Shown: positions 18,734-28,156, counted from the stretch's first letter. The stretch is DNA of 64,000 nt from Synechococcus sp. WH 8109 (GCF_000161795.2 NZ_CP006882.1:248001-312000); one strand, 5' to 3'. Notes: generated by a model from the letters alone, not told the origin. Numbers and translations: made by a program.

Positions 18734-19518
18734 GACTCGCCGAGGAACGTGCGCAGATCCTCGCTCAACGCGGTGGCGGCTGTCTCCAGCAAGGCGTCAC
18801 CATGCTGGGCGGTGGCCAAGGAGGGATGGGACCCCATGCGTCCATCGGGGTGACGGCGCCGGAAGTCGTCCGGTCCATGAATGGGGCCTGCCGGCGCAGG
18901 GTCGGGCAGCGGTCGCTGCTTGCTCTGCAGGCTCGGCTCCACCGCGAGGGTGACAGCGATTTCGCTGGGCGTGGCGTGATGGCCTTCTTTGTTGCCGTAC
19001 AGATCGCGCGCCTGGCGCATCACGGGGCCGGCCATGAACCAGTTGGCCAGCCGACAACGCAGCTGCGGGGCAACGGGGAGATTGCGGGTGGTGGCGGTGC
19101 CGTGGGCCTGGGCAAAGGCGGCTTTGGCCGTTGCAATGTTGCCGCCGTGGCCATTGATCACGAATACCCGTTCGAAGCCATGCCGGCCCAGGGACAACAC
19201 CAGGTCGTGCAGAACGGCCAGAAGCGTTGCCGGCTGCAGGCTCATCGTTCCCGCGAAACCAAGGTGGTGTTCCGCCATGCCGAAGGCTTGAGCTGGGGTG
19301 ACCAAAACGCCTGTGCGACGACCCACCTCAAGGGCCACCGCCTCTGCGGTAAGGGCGTCGGTGCCGATGGCGCCTGTGGGGCCGTGCTGCTCGGTGGATC
19401 CCAGGGGAATGATCACCCCCTTGCAGCCTTGGAGGTAGCTCTCCACTTCAGGCCAACTGCGCAGGGCGAGGCGAATGGCGTCCGTGCTGTCGACAGGACC
19501 GGGAGTTGCAGCGGTCAT
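18730..19518 (-). CDS. Creatininase-family amidohydrolase
   Basis: A 262-residue protein with the family metal-binding segments: [18 protein letters not shown] (about residues 37-54), [14 protein letters not shown], and FVINGHGGN. The GHGGN and EQHG motifs bind the metal pair, and [14 protein letters not shown] provides later ligands. The substrate in cyanobacteria is unknown; family members include creatininase and a step of riboflavin/F420-related pathways. It precedes gatC in an ATGA overlap. Confidence 0.85.
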   Translation of the reverse strand: MTAATPGPVDSTDAIRLALRSWPEVESYLQGCKGVIIPLGSTEQHGPTGAIGTDALTAEAVALEVGRRTGVLVTPAQAFGMAEHHLGFAGTMSLQPATLLAVLHDLVLSLGRHGFERVFVINGHGGNIATAKAAFAQAHGTATTRNLPVAPQLRCRLANWFMAGPVMRQARDLYGNKEGHHATPSEIAVTLAVEPSLQSKQRPLPDPAPAGPIHGPDDFRRRHPDGRMGSHPSLATAQHGDALLETAATALSEDLRTFLGES

Positions 19519-19561
19519 TCAGGCTGGACCAGTGACTTGATGATCGCTCAACTCCGGCCGG

Positions 19562-19705
19562 TCAGTGGGCGGTGCCGTTGCCGTCGTACTGATCGGTGTT
19601 GTAGTAGCCGCCGCGGGTTCCGAAGAACAGACAGGCCAAGGGGAACAGCACGATGCTGGCGAGAAGCACAGTGCCGAGGTTGAAGCTGGAGGTGGCTGCG
19701 TTCAT
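19562..19705 (-). CDS. Small single-helix membrane protein, conserved-looking
   Basis: A 47-residue peptide: short N-terminus, one helix (NLGTVLLASIVLFPLACLFF, residues 9-28) and a polar tail GTRGGYYNTDQYDGNGTAH. It resembles the small thylakoid subunits of photosynthetic complexes in size, but I cannot assign it. An alternative ATG at 19723 in the same frame forms an ATGA overlap with the transporter's stop codon, so it is probably co-translated with that gene. I prefer the 19705 start because of the AGG stretch upstream. Confidence 0.6.
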   Translation of the reverse strand: MNAATSSFNLGTVLLASIVLFPLACLFFGTRGGYYNTDQYDGNGTAH

Positions 19706-19719
19706 CACCTGGCCTGAAC

Positions 19720-20487
19720 TCATCTCAGTTTGGAGTGGATGCGCCCTTCATGCATCGATGACGTTGCTTCTGTTGTGAGTTCGCCTTCTTCTTCAGGAAT
19801 GTCCAGCCACTCCCTCAGCCATCCCGTGAGCCATATGAAGGGAAGCGTGTCGGTCAACGCTGCCAGCACTTTGAACAGGTACCCGCTGCCAATGAAGCTG
19901 ATCAGCTGGGGCAGCACGGACCGTTCCGGCTGCATGGGAAGCACATGGGCGCCGTAATGGCTGATCAGCACCACTGCACTGGTGTCCACCAACTGGCTCA
20001 CCAGGGTGGAGCCGTTGTTGCGCAGCCAGAGCGCTTTGCCTTTGGTGAGCTGTTTCCAGAAATGGAACAGCCGCACGTCCACGAACTGCGCCGTGAGGTA
20101 GGCCACCATTGAGGCGCCAACCGAACCGAAACTGAGCTGCTGAATGGTGCGAAAGGTGCTGTCATCGCTGCCGCTCATGCCCGGCAGAACGCCCCCCAGC
20201 CAGAGGATCAGCAGCACCCAGCCGTTGAGCAGCAGCCCGACCCACACCACTTGATTGGCTTTCTGTTCTCCCCAGAGTTCGCTGATCAGATCAGTGCAGA
20301 GGAACGTGATCGGGTAAGGCAGTGCGCCAATGGCCACCACGATCGGCCAGCCGCCGATGCTGCCCAGTTGCAGGAAGCGCGTCAGGCCCAAAATGTTGAG
20401 CATGCCGAGGGTTCCAAGGAACAAACCCGCCAGCACCAGAAACACACCATCACGCCGTGCCTGGAGGTTGCTGTCCACAGCCTGCAA
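19720..20487 (-). CDS. Queuosine-precursor transporter (YhhQ/QPTR family)
   Basis: A 255-residue membrane protein with six helices. Family hallmarks are [17 protein letters not shown], the region [20 protein letters not shown] and [20 protein letters not shown]. It should import a 7-deazaguanine queuosine precursor; the exact substrate is inferred. It is divergent from the mpg gene and its stop overlaps a start codon of the small downstream protein. Confidence 0.88.
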   Translation of the reverse strand: MQAVDSNLQARRDGVFLVLAGLFLGTLGMLNILGLTRFLQLGSIGGWPIVVAIGALPYPITFLCTDLISELWGEQKANQVVWVGLLLNGWVLLILWLGGVLPGMSGSDDSTFRTIQQLSFGSVGASMVAYLTAQFVDVRLFHFWKQLTKGKALWLRNNGSTLVSQLVDTSAVVLISHYGAHVLPMQPERSVLPQLISFIGSGYLFKVLAALTDTLPFIWLTGWLREWLDIPEEEGELTTEATSSMHEGRIHSKLR

Positions 20488-20506
20488 CGTTCAAGCTGAA
20501 ACAAGC

Positions 20507-21148
20507 GTGGCCGCCAGCCGGCAGCCTGTCATCGATTTCGTTTCGCTTCCGCTCAATTTTTTTGCCCGTCCGGCTCAGATCGTGGGGCCCGATCTGGTGG
20601 GCTGCAGGTTGGTGAAACGCCAAGACAAAGGCAGCCTGCTCTGGGGCGTGATCGTTGAAACTGAGGCCTATTCCCAGGACGATCCCGCTTGTCACGGTTA
20701 CCGCCGCCGTTCACCGCAAAACGAAACCCTGTTCGGTGAGCCAGGGCGTTTTTATGTGTATGTCAGCTACGGCATCCACCACTGCGTGAATGTGGTCACC
20801 GATCGGGCCGATTGGGCCAACGGCGTGTTGCTCCGTGCCGTGGCACTTCCCGATGAACCGGAGCGGATTGCGGCAGGGCCCGGTCTGCTAGCACGTCGTT
20901 TCGGGCTTGATCGCCGTGATGACAGCCGTCCGGTGACGGGCGAACATGACGTGTGGATGGCCCCAAGGTCAAACACATTTGCCAGCCAGGATCTTGTGAC
21001 AACCACCCGGATCGGCATCTCCCAGGGCGCTGCAACACCATGGCGCTGGTACCTGCGGAGCAGTCGCAGTGTCAGCAGGCGTGATCGGGGTGATCGCATA
21101 CCGCCTCAGTCACAGTGCTGGTCGCCATCGCTGGAGTCGCCGTCATGA
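20507..21148 (+). CDS. mpg: 3-methyladenine DNA glycosylase (AAG/MPG type)
   Basis: A 213-residue DNA repair enzyme that removes alkylated purines. It shows the MPG fold: [19 protein letters not shown], the catalytic segment [36 protein letters not shown] and [12 protein letters not shown]. The only start that keeps the full domain and does not run into the divergent transporter gene is the GTG at 20507. The stop overlaps the pyrB ATG (ATGA, 21145-21148). Confidence 0.85.
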   Translation: MAASRQPVIDFVSLPLNFFARPAQIVGPDLVGCRLVKRQDKGSLLWGVIVETEAYSQDDPACHGYRRRSPQNETLFGEPGRFYVYVSYGIHHCVNVVTDRADWANGVLLRAVALPDEPERIAAGPGLLARRFGLDRRDDSRPVTGEHDVWMAPRSNTFASQDLVTTTRIGISQGAATPWRWYLRSSRSVSRRDRGDRIPPQSQCWSPSLESPS

Positions 21149-22194
21149 GTGGCTGGCCGCATCGACACGTGCTTGATCTCGCATCGTTTGCGCGGGAAGA
21201 TTTTGCTGCCGTGCTTGAGCTCGCCCAGCGGTTTCGTTTGCTGCCGATCACTGGTGCCCGCAAACTGCCCGCCTTGCAGGGCCGTCTTGTGGCAACGCTG
21301 TTCTTCGAGCCCAGCACCCGAACCCGCAGCAGTTTTGAGTTGGCGGCCAAGCGTCTGTCGGCAGACGTGATGAGCTTTTCACCCTCCAGCAGCTCACTCA
21401 GCAAAGGGGAAAGCGTTCTCGACACGGCGCGCACCTATGTGGCCATGGGCGCCGACGTTCTGGTGGTGCGCCACCGTTCCACCGGTGTGCCGCAGCAGCT
21501 GGCGCTGGATCTGCAGCAGATGGGTGAGCGCACCGTGGTGCTCAATGGGGGCGATGGACTTCACAGTCATCCCAGTCAGGGACTGCTGGATCTGCTCACT
21601 CTTGCCCGGCATTTCTCGCCCCAGTACCCCATGCCGGAAGCGCTGCAAGGACGCCGGATTGTGATTGTTGGAGACATCCTTCACTCGCGGGTGGCCCGTT
21701 CCAATCTCTGGGCTTTGACGGCCTGTGGCGCGGATGTGGTGTTGTGCGGTCCTCCCAGCCTCGTTCCAGAGGAGTTTGCTTCCTTTGTGGATGCGCCGCC
21801 CCCGGGTCTGCTGAAGGATCCGGTGCCGCAACGGGGCAAGGTCAGCGTGGTGCGGCGCCTGGAGCATGCGCTGCCGGGCGCCGATGCTGTGATGACCTTG
21901 CGGCTTCAGAAGGAACGGATGGGCCAGCAGTTGCTCACCAGCTTGGAGCGCTATCACCGGGACTTCGGGCTGACCCATGAGCGGATGCAGCTCTGCGGAG
22001 AGAACGTTCCAGTACTGCATCCCGGCCCGGTCAATCGCGGCGTCGAATTGAGTGGGTCGCTTCTGGATGACCCGCGCCTCAGCCTTGTGGAAGAGCAGGT
22101 CAGGAATGGCGTGCCGACCCGGATGGCCTTGCTCTATTTGATGGCAGCTTCCGAGTCCGCAACTGAGGCCCCCTTGGTGTCGAGCAGCTCCTGA
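21145..22194 (+). CDS. pyrB: Aspartate carbamoyltransferase catalytic subunit
   Basis: A 349-residue enzyme of pyrimidine synthesis. It has the carbamoyl-phosphate loop STRTRSSFE, the [12 protein letters not shown] segment, the [10 protein letters not shown] loop and [10 protein letters not shown]. It is longer than the E. coli chain, as is common in cyanobacteria. The start is the ATG at 21145, overlapping the mpg stop. It is convergent with the decayed NDH-2 gene. Confidence 0.95.
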   Translation: MSGWPHRHVLDLASFAREDFAAVLELAQRFRLLPITGARKLPALQGRLVATLFFEPSTRTRSSFELAAKRLSADVMSFSPSSSSLSKGESVLDTARTYVAMGADVLVVRHRSTGVPQQLALDLQQMGERTVVLNGGDGLHSHPSQGLLDLLTLARHFSPQYPMPEALQGRRIVIVGDILHSRVARSNLWALTACGADVVLCGPPSLVPEEFASFVDAPPPGLLKDPVPQRGKVSVVRRLEHALPGADAVMTLRLQKERMGQQLLTSLERYHRDFGLTHERMQLCGENVPVLHPGPVNRGVELSGSLLDDPRLSLVEEQVRNGVPTRMALLYLMAASESATEAPLVSSSS

Positions 22195-22195
22195 G

Positions 22196-22951
22196 TTTGG
22201 GGGGACCACTGAGTTGATGGGCGTAGTAATCCATCGCTGCTTTGAGGGCGGCATCGGGTTCTGCGATGGAGGGACCTTTGCCGCTGGCCATAGGGACGTG
22301 GGCATCCTCAGCATCCAGGGCCAGATGCTTGCTCGGCATGCCGCTAAGCAGAATCGAGGCCCGTTGCCGGGTCGCCAGGGCGTACAGCCATTTGATGCTC
22401 AAGGTGATCCGGTTCTCTCGGTTGGGGATCAAGCCAGGTGAACGATGGCCCTTAGCAGCAGGCCCAGGCGTCCGGAAATTTGAAGCCATGCAGGTCGGCG
22501 ACGGCACTGGCGTGCCTAGGGGGTTCGGTTTCTGCTCTGCCTGCTCCATCGCCATCAGCAGACGACGGCCTATTTCCTCGGCGTGCTCGAGGATTTTCAT
22601 CGGGGGCGCAAAGGCCCGCCAGTCTTCGTGGCCGAAATAAGTGCTGCCTGATCCTGTGGTCAGGATCAGATGGTCATAGCTGTAGGCCTTGCCGTAGAAA
22701 ACGATCTCTTTGCCTTCGCGGTTCACGTTGGTGACCTCCCCCAGCAGCAACTGCACGTTGTCTTGCTTGCCCACCAGTTCGCGCAGAGTCGTGGCCACAT
22801 CACTTCTTGAGACCAATCCAGTGGCCACCTGATAAAGCAGGCGCTGGAACAGGTTGAAGTTGCGCTTGTCAATCAGGGTGATGTGCACATCGGCCATGGC
22901 CAGGGCCTTGCAGGCGTGCACCCCTGCAAAGCCGCCCCCGACGATGACCAC
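22196..22951 (-). pseudogene. Decayed type II NADH dehydrogenase (NDH-2)
   Basis: The N-terminal third reads cleanly as an FAD/NAD oxidoreductase: VIVGGGFAGVHACKAL, FNLFQRLLYQVATGLVS and YDHLILTTGSGSTYFG. After about residue 145 the central NAD-binding GxGxxG domain is missing. The remaining C-terminal homology is split over three frames: ADLHGFKFP, then GRLGLLLRAIVHLA, then IPNRENRITLSIKWLYALATRQRAS. This implies an internal deletion and at least two frameshifts. No ATG start is in frame, only GTG at 22951 just after an in-frame TGA. The stop would fall inside pyrB. Confidence 0.8.
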
Positions 22952-23088
22952 ATGCGGCGCATGACGTCACCGCTCCGCTGGCGGTTCAAGCTCCAGGAAG
23001 TAATGGTTGCTTGCCATTTGCATCCCATCGGATTCTTTCCGAAGGGTATGAATCGCAATTTTGGTTGGCTGTTTTGAACGGTTCTGCT

Positions 23089-23469
23089 TCAGATCAGCTT
23101 GAACCCTTCGAGAAAGAGGCCGTAGAGAAAGCCAATACGACCAAGATCCAGGAGCTGTTGGGGCAGCTTCAGTGATGGTTCGGAGCTGCGTCGGCGCCGA
23201 ATCGTGAGTTCAGTGCCAAGAACCACCACAAGCGCAGCGATGGGGTCCATCTGCCCGAGAACTCCTGCGACTGATGTGATGGCGCTACCGATTAAAAAGC
23301 CAATGAGTCCGGCAAGGGCCAGCAAGGAGAAGCGCCGCCAAGGATTGCGCGCCCATCGATCCAGCCTTTGAAGTGCTGCTCCAACGTTGTTTTGCAGCCG
23401 GGTGGATTGAAGCCGTCGCACGGCGCTGGTTTCAGGGGAAGAGGCAGGGTCGAAACCAGTGATCCCCAT
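23089..23469 (-). CDS. ycf20: Ycf20-like (DUF565) membrane protein
   Basis: A 126-residue protein with two or three helices. The signature NPWRRFSLLALAGLIGFLIG and the ending DLGRIGFLYGLFLEGFKL are hallmarks of Ycf20/DUF565, a chloroplast- and cyanobacteria-encoded family linked to photosystem protection in plants. Its exact role in cyanobacteria is open. Start is the ATG at 23469; a GTG at 23493 is the alternative. Confidence 0.85.
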   Translation of the reverse strand: MGITGFDPASSPETSAVRRLQSTRLQNNVGAALQRLDRWARNPWRRFSLLALAGLIGFLIGSAITSVAGVLGQMDPIAALVVVLGTELTIRRRRSSEPSLKLPQQLLDLGRIGFLYGLFLEGFKLI

Positions 23470-23553
23470 CACCCGGCCATGCCCTGCCAGCACCTGTTTA
23501 CACCACCCCTAGGCAATCTGCAGGCATCAGACACTACGGATAGGAGATTCCAA

Positions 23554-23580
23554 TAAAAAAACCCGGGGCAAGCCCGGGCC
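23554..23580 (-). terminator. Rho-independent terminator of the 66-residue gene
   Basis: On the minus strand, GCCCGGG-CTTG-CCCCGGG is followed by seven T residues. It lies 65 nt downstream of the 23645-23845 gene and upstream of ycf20, separating the two transcripts. Confidence 0.85.
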
Positions 23581-23644
23581 AGGTGATGGGGATTGGCGCA
23601 GCAAAGCCAGAGCTGAGGGCTTTGACAACGGCTTGCGCTGAAAG

Positions 23645-23845
23645 TTATTTGGACTCAGCCTTCGCCTTTCTGGACGATTTGCCTTCGAGAAGCTCCAGCA
23701 GAGCTTCCATTTGTGCCATCACACCCCGAACTTCGCCAGCTTCGGGAAGAAGGCCGTCTTCCATTACTCCTTGGTGCATCTCGCGCAGCTCTTGGCGGAT
23801 GTAGCGCAGGTGGCTCACGACCTGCTCGCGCTTCGATTGCGACAT
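23645..23845 (-). CDS. Small charged conserved hypothetical protein
   Basis: A 66-residue helical, charged protein beginning MSQSKREQVVSHLRYIRQEL and ending in a Lys/Ala-rich tail (SSRKAKAESK). No domain is recognised. It has its own terminator at 23554-23580, which supports expression as a single gene. The next 190 nt up to tRNA-Ala contain only a short uncertain frame. Confidence 0.65.
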   Translation of the reverse strand: MSQSKREQVVSHLRYIRQELREMHQGVMEDGLLPEAGEVRGVMAQMEALLELLEGKSSRKAKAESK

Positions 23846-24033
23846 CGGCTACGGGGGAGTTCAACAACCCTTTTACCTCATGGGGGGTCGGGTGTGGCGT
23901 GATGGGGCGCGACTAATAGCACCGGCTGCAGCCAGGAGTGTGAAGGTGAGCAGGGCTGAAGGTCGTGCCACGGTGCTGAACACCACAAGGGCAAACAGGC
24001 CGATCTGTGGCAGGCGACGCTGCAAAAGCGCAG

Positions 24034-24106
24034 TGGAGAATAGGGGATTCGAACCCCTGACCTCTGCGGTGCGATCGCAGCGCTCTACCAACTGAGCTAA
24101 TTCCCC
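24034..24106 (-). tRNA. tRNA-Ala (anticodon CGC)
   Basis: A 73-nt cloverleaf on the minus strand. The acceptor GGGGAAT pairs with ATTCTCC with one G-T wobble. The anticodon stem CTGCG/CGCAG encloses ATCGCAC, giving CGC (codon GCG). The T arm is AGGGG TTCGAAT CCCCT. The HIP1-like octamer GCGATCGC spans the anticodon. Confidence 0.93.
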
Positions 24107-24151
24107 GGTCTGCCAACGCTAGCCGGCACGGCCTGCGTCAAACTGCCATGA

Positions 24152-24373
24152 ATGGCGTCTAAGGACGGCTCGATGCTTACGCAGGAACGGCTCGAAGCTT
24201 TTGACGAGGCCTCGACGGCCGAACTCGCCCGCCGGCTTGAAGAGGACGATTACCCATCACCTTTCGACAGCCTTTCGGATTGGCACCTGCTTCGGGCGCT
24301 GGCCATCCACCGGCCCGAACTGATCCTTCCGTACCACCATTTGGTGGACCAAGAACCTTTTGATGAAGACTGA
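24152..24373 (+). CDS. DUF2555 small protein
   Basis: A 73-residue acidic protein; the central segment LARRLEEDDYPSPFDSLSDW and HLLRALAIHRPELI match cyanobacterial DUF2555. Function unknown. It overlaps the coaBC start by 11 nt, implying a shared transcript. An internal ATG at 24173 is an alternative start. Confidence 0.75.
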   Translation: MASKDGSMLTQERLEAFDEASTAELARRLEEDDYPSPFDSLSDWHLLRALAIHRPELILPYHHLVDQEPFDED

Positions 24374-25649
24374 GCAGGCGTCGCCACTGTGCGGGCGGCG
24401 TGTGCTGGTGGCCGTCAGCGGCAGCATTGCTGCTGTTAAGACGCCCTTGCTCGTCAGCGCGCTGATCAAAGCCGGCGCTGAGGTGCGCTGTCTTTTGACC
24501 ACCAGTGGTGCTGCCTTGGTGAGTCCCGTGGCGCTCGCCTGCCTCAGTCGCCATCGCTGCTACCTCGAGGCCGACCAGTGGGACTCCGCCTCATCCAGGC
24601 CGTTACACATCGAGTTGGCGGAGTGGGCGGAGTTGGCCATCGTTGCGCCCCTGAGTGCCAGCAGCCTCGCCCGCTGGAGCCAGGGCTCAGCCGACGGTCT
24701 GCTCGCCAGCGTTCTGCTGGCCATAGAAGCTCCGGTCATCGCGGCTCCGGCGATGAACACAGCCATGTGGCGCCACCCTGCGGTGCAACGCAACTGGCAG
24801 CAGATTCAATCCTTCCCTGGGGTGATTCCCCTCGTGCCGGCGTCCGGTCTGTTGGCCTGTGATCGCGTCGGCGATGGGCGCATGGCTGATCCGCTGTTGA
24901 TTGAGTTGGCGGCTGCGTCTGTGTTCAGCCGCGGTTCGGGCACTCCTGACATGACCCTTGATTGCTCCGGGATGTCTGTTCTTGTTTCGGCTGGACCGAC
25001 CCAAGAGTCGATTGATCCGGTCCGTTTCCTGAGCAACCGCAGCAGCGGCCGCATGGGTGTGTTGCTGGCGCAGGCGGCACGCTTCCGGGGTGCCACCGTT
25101 CATCTGGTGCATGGTCCATTGGATCTCCCCGACGCCTGGCTTGAAGGCCTGCAGTGCACTGCGGTGGAGAGTGCCGCCGAACTCGGTTCAGCTCTGCAGT
25201 TGGCTCAGCCCGGATCCGATGTGCTCGTCATGGCTGCTGCCGTCGCTGACCTGCGGCGCGATGCCGCTCCTCCAAGCAAACTGGCCAAGCAGGACCTTCA
25301 GCAGGCTCTTGTCTCCGGCTGGGTCGAAGTGCCTGATCTGCTGTCGAACCTGACCTGCCAACGCAGTCCCGGACAGTTGATTCTCGGCTTCTCAGCGCTC
25401 ACAGGTAGCGATGCCTATTTGCTGGAGCGTGCTGAAAGCAAGCGGCTGGCGAAGGGCTGCGATTTGATGATGGTGAATCCCGTGGACCGTGACGGTCAGG
25501 GTTTCGGGGATCAACCCAATGGAGGCTGGTTGCTTGGAGATGGCTGGAGACGAGAGCTGCCTGTTACAGCAAAGCTTTCTCTGGCCCATCAATTGCTTGA
25601 TGCTTTGGTTGAGGCTCGGGATCAGGCCGCGGCGTCGATGGAGTCCTGA
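24363..25649 (+). CDS. coaBC: Bifunctional phosphopantothenoylcysteine decarboxylase/synthetase
   Basis: A 428-residue coenzyme A enzyme. The N-terminal CoaC flavin domain has GSIAAVK (about residue 20), the catalytic histidine in RPLHIELAEWAEL, PAMNTAMW and a substrate-clamp cysteine in ASGLLACDRVGDGRM. The C-terminal CoaB domain starts with VSAGPTQESIDPVRFLSN and contains KLAKQD and the nucleotide site GFSAL. Start is the ATG at 24363, inside the DUF2555 gene. Its 3' end overlaps the opposite-strand gene by 28 nt. Confidence 0.93.
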   Translation: MKTEQASPLCGRRVLVAVSGSIAAVKTPLLVSALIKAGAEVRCLLTTSGAALVSPVALACLSRHRCYLEADQWDSASSRPLHIELAEWAELAIVAPLSASSLARWSQGSADGLLASVLLAIEAPVIAAPAMNTAMWRHPAVQRNWQQIQSFPGVIPLVPASGLLACDRVGDGRMADPLLIELAAASVFSRGSGTPDMTLDCSGMSVLVSAGPTQESIDPVRFLSNRSSGRMGVLLAQAARFRGATVHLVHGPLDLPDAWLEGLQCTAVESAAELGSALQLAQPGSDVLVMAAAVADLRRDAAPPSKLAKQDLQQALVSGWVEVPDLLSNLTCQRSPGQLILGFSALTGSDAYLLERAESKRLAKGCDLMMVNPVDRDGQGFGDQPNGGWLLGDGWRRELPVTAKLSLAHQLLDALVEARDQAAASMES

Positions 25650-25927
25650 CCGAGCAGGTCGATGAAGGTGCGTAGTTGAAGACGAGGGATGTAGGGCCAG
25701 CCTCCGTTCTTCTCCATCCCCTGCAGAAGTGTGAACAATTTCTGGCGGTTTTCAGGAAGGCTTTGACGAAACGGACCGTCCTGAACGTCGCGATGCAGGG
25801 CCTCAAGCTCACGCAGCAGGGTGAGCAGTGCTTCGGGATTTCCCCTCAACTCCTCTGCCAGCTCGCCCAGGGCGGCCAGTGCCGGAGCCATCCGTGCCTG
25901 GGTCGAATCGGGATCGTTGGATGTCAC
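25622..25927 (-). CDS. Conserved hypothetical protein
   Basis: A 101-residue mostly helical protein (LAALGELAEELRGNPEALLT, then LHRDVQDGPFRQSLPENRQK) with a conserved-looking tail WPYIPRLQLRTFIDLL. I do not recognise it. Start is taken as GTG at 25927; an ATG at 25891 is possible. It is convergent with coaBC and divergent from psbO. Confidence 0.6.
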   Translation of the reverse strand: MTSNDPDSTQARMAPALAALGELAEELRGNPEALLTLLRELEALHRDVQDGPFRQSLPENRQKLFTLLQGMEKNGGWPYIPRLQLRTFIDLLGQDSIDAAA

Positions 25928-26047
25928 GCGCTTTCGACAAGTTGTTGAGAGCTGCAAAAGGCTAGCCCTGACGTAATTTTTCGCCCTGTAAGATCCAGAT
26001 CTGACGGCATTCCGTCCCCATTAGCGTTCAGCCGATCGGCTCTTTCC

Positions 26048-26878
26048 ATGCGCATTCGTCCTCTGCTGGCCGCCGTGCTGGCGCTCTGCCTCGCGTTCTT
26101 CACCACGGCCTGCAGTGGCGACAGTGATGCAGTTCAGCGTGGTGGATCCAACGTCACCTACGACGACATTCACAACACCGGCAAAGCCAACGATTGCCCC
26201 ACGATTGGGGATTCGGCCCGGGGCTCGATTCCTCTGACGGCTGGTGGCAGCTACGAGCTGCGTGAGATCTGCATGCACCCCGTGCAGGTCTATGCCAAGG
26301 AGGAGCCCAAGAACATTCGTCAGCAGGCCGAGTTTGTTGAGGGAAAGATCCTCACCCGATACACCTCCAGCCTCGATTCAGTCTTCGGCGATCTGAAGGT
26401 GACGGAATCCGGCCTGCAATTCCAGGAGAAAGGTGGCATCGACTTCCAGCCGATCACCGTTCTGGTGCCCGGTGGTGAAGAGTTCCCCTTCACATTCTCC
26501 AGCAAGTCTCTCAATGCCACTGCTGAGGGCTCGGCTCTGACCACCAGCACCGATTTTGAGGGCACCTATCGCACCCCCAGCTACCGCACGAGCAACTTCA
26601 TCGATCCCAAAGGTCGGGCTCTGACTACCGGTGTGCAGTACGCCCAGGGTCTTGTCGCACTTGGTGGAGATGACGAGCAGCTCGAGAAGGACAACAACAA
26701 GCGCTACATCGATGGTGTGGGAACCATGAGCCTCTCCATCACCAAGGTTGATCCTGAAACCGGAGAATTCGCTGGTGTGTTCAGTGCAATTCAGCCCTCC
26801 GACTCCGACATGGGTGGTCGTGAAGTGGTTGACATCAAGATCACTGGTGATCTCTACGGCCGTCTTGAAGAGGCCTGA
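26048..26878 (+). CDS. psbO: Photosystem II manganese-stabilizing protein PsbO
   Basis: A 276-residue lumenal extrinsic subunit that stabilises the Mn4CaO5 cluster. It has an N-terminal export segment (residues 1-21) followed by Cys22, resembling a lipoprotein site (TTAC). The mature protein shows the conserved TYDDIHNTGKANDCP start and the second cysteine in LREICMHPVQ that forms its disulfide, then the beta-barrel segments IDFQPITVLVPGG and FTFSSKSLNATAEGS. A strong terminator follows at 26902. Confidence 0.96.
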   Translation: MRIRPLLAAVLALCLAFFTTACSGDSDAVQRGGSNVTYDDIHNTGKANDCPTIGDSARGSIPLTAGGSYELREICMHPVQVYAKEEPKNIRQQAEFVEGKILTRYTSSLDSVFGDLKVTESGLQFQEKGGIDFQPITVLVPGGEEFPFTFSSKSLNATAEGSALTTSTDFEGTYRTPSYRTSNFIDPKGRALTTGVQYAQGLVALGGDDEQLEKDNNKRYIDGVGTMSLSITKVDPETGEFAGVFSAIQPSDSDMGGREVVDIKITGDLYGRLEEA

Positions 26879-26901
26879 TCTAGGTCATCGCAACAGGTTG
26901 C

Positions 26902-26925
26902 AAGGGGGCTTAGGCCCCCTTTTTT
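26902..26925 (+). terminator. Rho-independent terminator after psbO
   Basis: AAGGGGGC-TTAG-GCCCCCTT with a run of T residues, about 25 nt past the psbO stop. It separates psbO from sat. Confidence 0.93.
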
Positions 26926-26983
26926 GTGGCCCATTGCAATCCTCCGGCGATCTGGGAGAATCGCCCGATCTTTCTATGCAGCC

Positions 26984-28156
26984 ATGACCGCCAGTGCTTC
27001 AGCTCCTCCCCAGCGATCCGGCGTGATTGCTCCCTACGGCGGAACGCTGGTCGATCTGATGGTGGCTGAGGCGCATCGTGCCGCTGTGAAAGCCACGGCG
27101 ACCAAAACGATCGAGTGTTCCGATCGCAACGCCTGTGATGTGGAGCTGCTGTGTGTTGGTGGCTTCTCTCCCCTGCGTGGCTTCATGCACCAGGAGGATT
27201 ACGACGCCGTGGTCAGTGGGCATCGTCTGGCTGCGGGCCAGCTGTTCGGTTTGCCGATCGTCATGGACACCGACCGCGATGACGTGGTGTTGGGCGACAA
27301 GCTGCTTCTCACCTACAAGGGCCAGGAGCTGGCCGTCCTCGAGGTGGAGGACAAGTGGGAACCCAACAAAGTGGCTGAAGCTAAGGGCTGCTACGGCACC
27401 ACTTCCATCGAGCACCCTGCGGTTCGGATGATCACGATGGAGCGCAAGCGCTTTTATCTGGGTGGAAGCCTCCAGGGCCTTGCTCTGCCCGAGCGGGTGT
27501 TCCCCTGCAAGACCCCTGCTGAGGTGCGTGCAGGCCTGCCCGAAGGAGAGGACGTGGTGGCGTTCCAGTGCCGTAACCCCATTCACCGCGCTCACTACGA
27601 ACTGTTCACCCGTGCCCTCCATGCACAGAACGTCAGTGACAACGCTGTGGTGCTCGTTCATCCCACCTGTGGTCCCACTCAGCAGGACGACATCCCTGGT
27701 GCCGTTCGCTTCCAGACCTATGAACGTCTGGCGGCCGAAGTGAACAACGACAGCATTCGTTGGGCCTACCTGCCTTATGCCATGCACATGGCAGGTCCCC
27801 GTGAAGCACTGCAGCACATGATCATCCGCCGCAACTACGGATGCACCCACTTCATCATTGGCCGGGATATGGCCGGATGCAAATCGTCTCTCACCGGTGA
27901 CGATTTCTACGGTCCTTACGACGCTCAGAACTTCGCGAAGGAGTGCGCCCCCGAGCTCACGATGGAAACCGTTCCTTCCCTGAACCTCGTCTACACCCAG
28001 GAAGAGGGCTATGTGACGGCCGAGCATGCTGAAGCCCGTGGTCTTCACGTGAAGAAGCTGAGCGGCACCCAGTTCCGCAAGATGCTGCGCGGTGGTGAGG
28101 AGATTCCCGAGTGGTTCGCCTTCAAGAGCGTGGTTGAGGTGCTCCGCGCCGCCTGA
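26984..28156 (+). CDS. sat: ATP sulfurylase
   Basis: A 390-residue dissimilatory-type-fold sulfate adenylyltransferase that makes APS from sulfate and ATP for sulfur assimilation. The active-site motif QCRNPIHRAHYE (about residues 195-206) and GRDMAG are present, together with the N-terminal PUA-like region and GCTHFIIGRD. The ATG at 26984 gives MTASASAPPQRSG; upstream codons lie over the psbO terminator and are excluded. Confidence 0.95.
   Translation: MTASASAPPQRSGVIAPYGGTLVDLMVAEAHRAAVKATATKTIECSDRNACDVELLCVGGFSPLRGFMHQEDYDAVVSGHRLAAGQLFGLPIVMDTDRDDVVLGDKLLLTYKGQELAVLEVEDKWEPNKVAEAKGCYGTTSIEHPAVRMITMERKRFYLGGSLQGLALPERVFPCKTPAEVRAGLPEGEDVVAFQCRNPIHRAHYELFTRALHAQNVSDNAVVLVHPTCGPTQQDDIPGAVRFQTYERLAAEVNNDSIRWAYLPYAMHMAGPREALQHMIIRRNYGCTHFIIGRDMAGCKSSLTGDDFYGPYDAQNFAKECAPELTMETVPSLNLVYTQEEGYVTAEHAEARGLHVKKLSGTQFRKMLRGGEEIPEWFAFKSVVEVLRAA

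Noticed and set aside
26999..28048. 349-codon frame antisense to sat
   Set aside because: An opposite-strand shadow of a well-conserved gene; no protein-family features.
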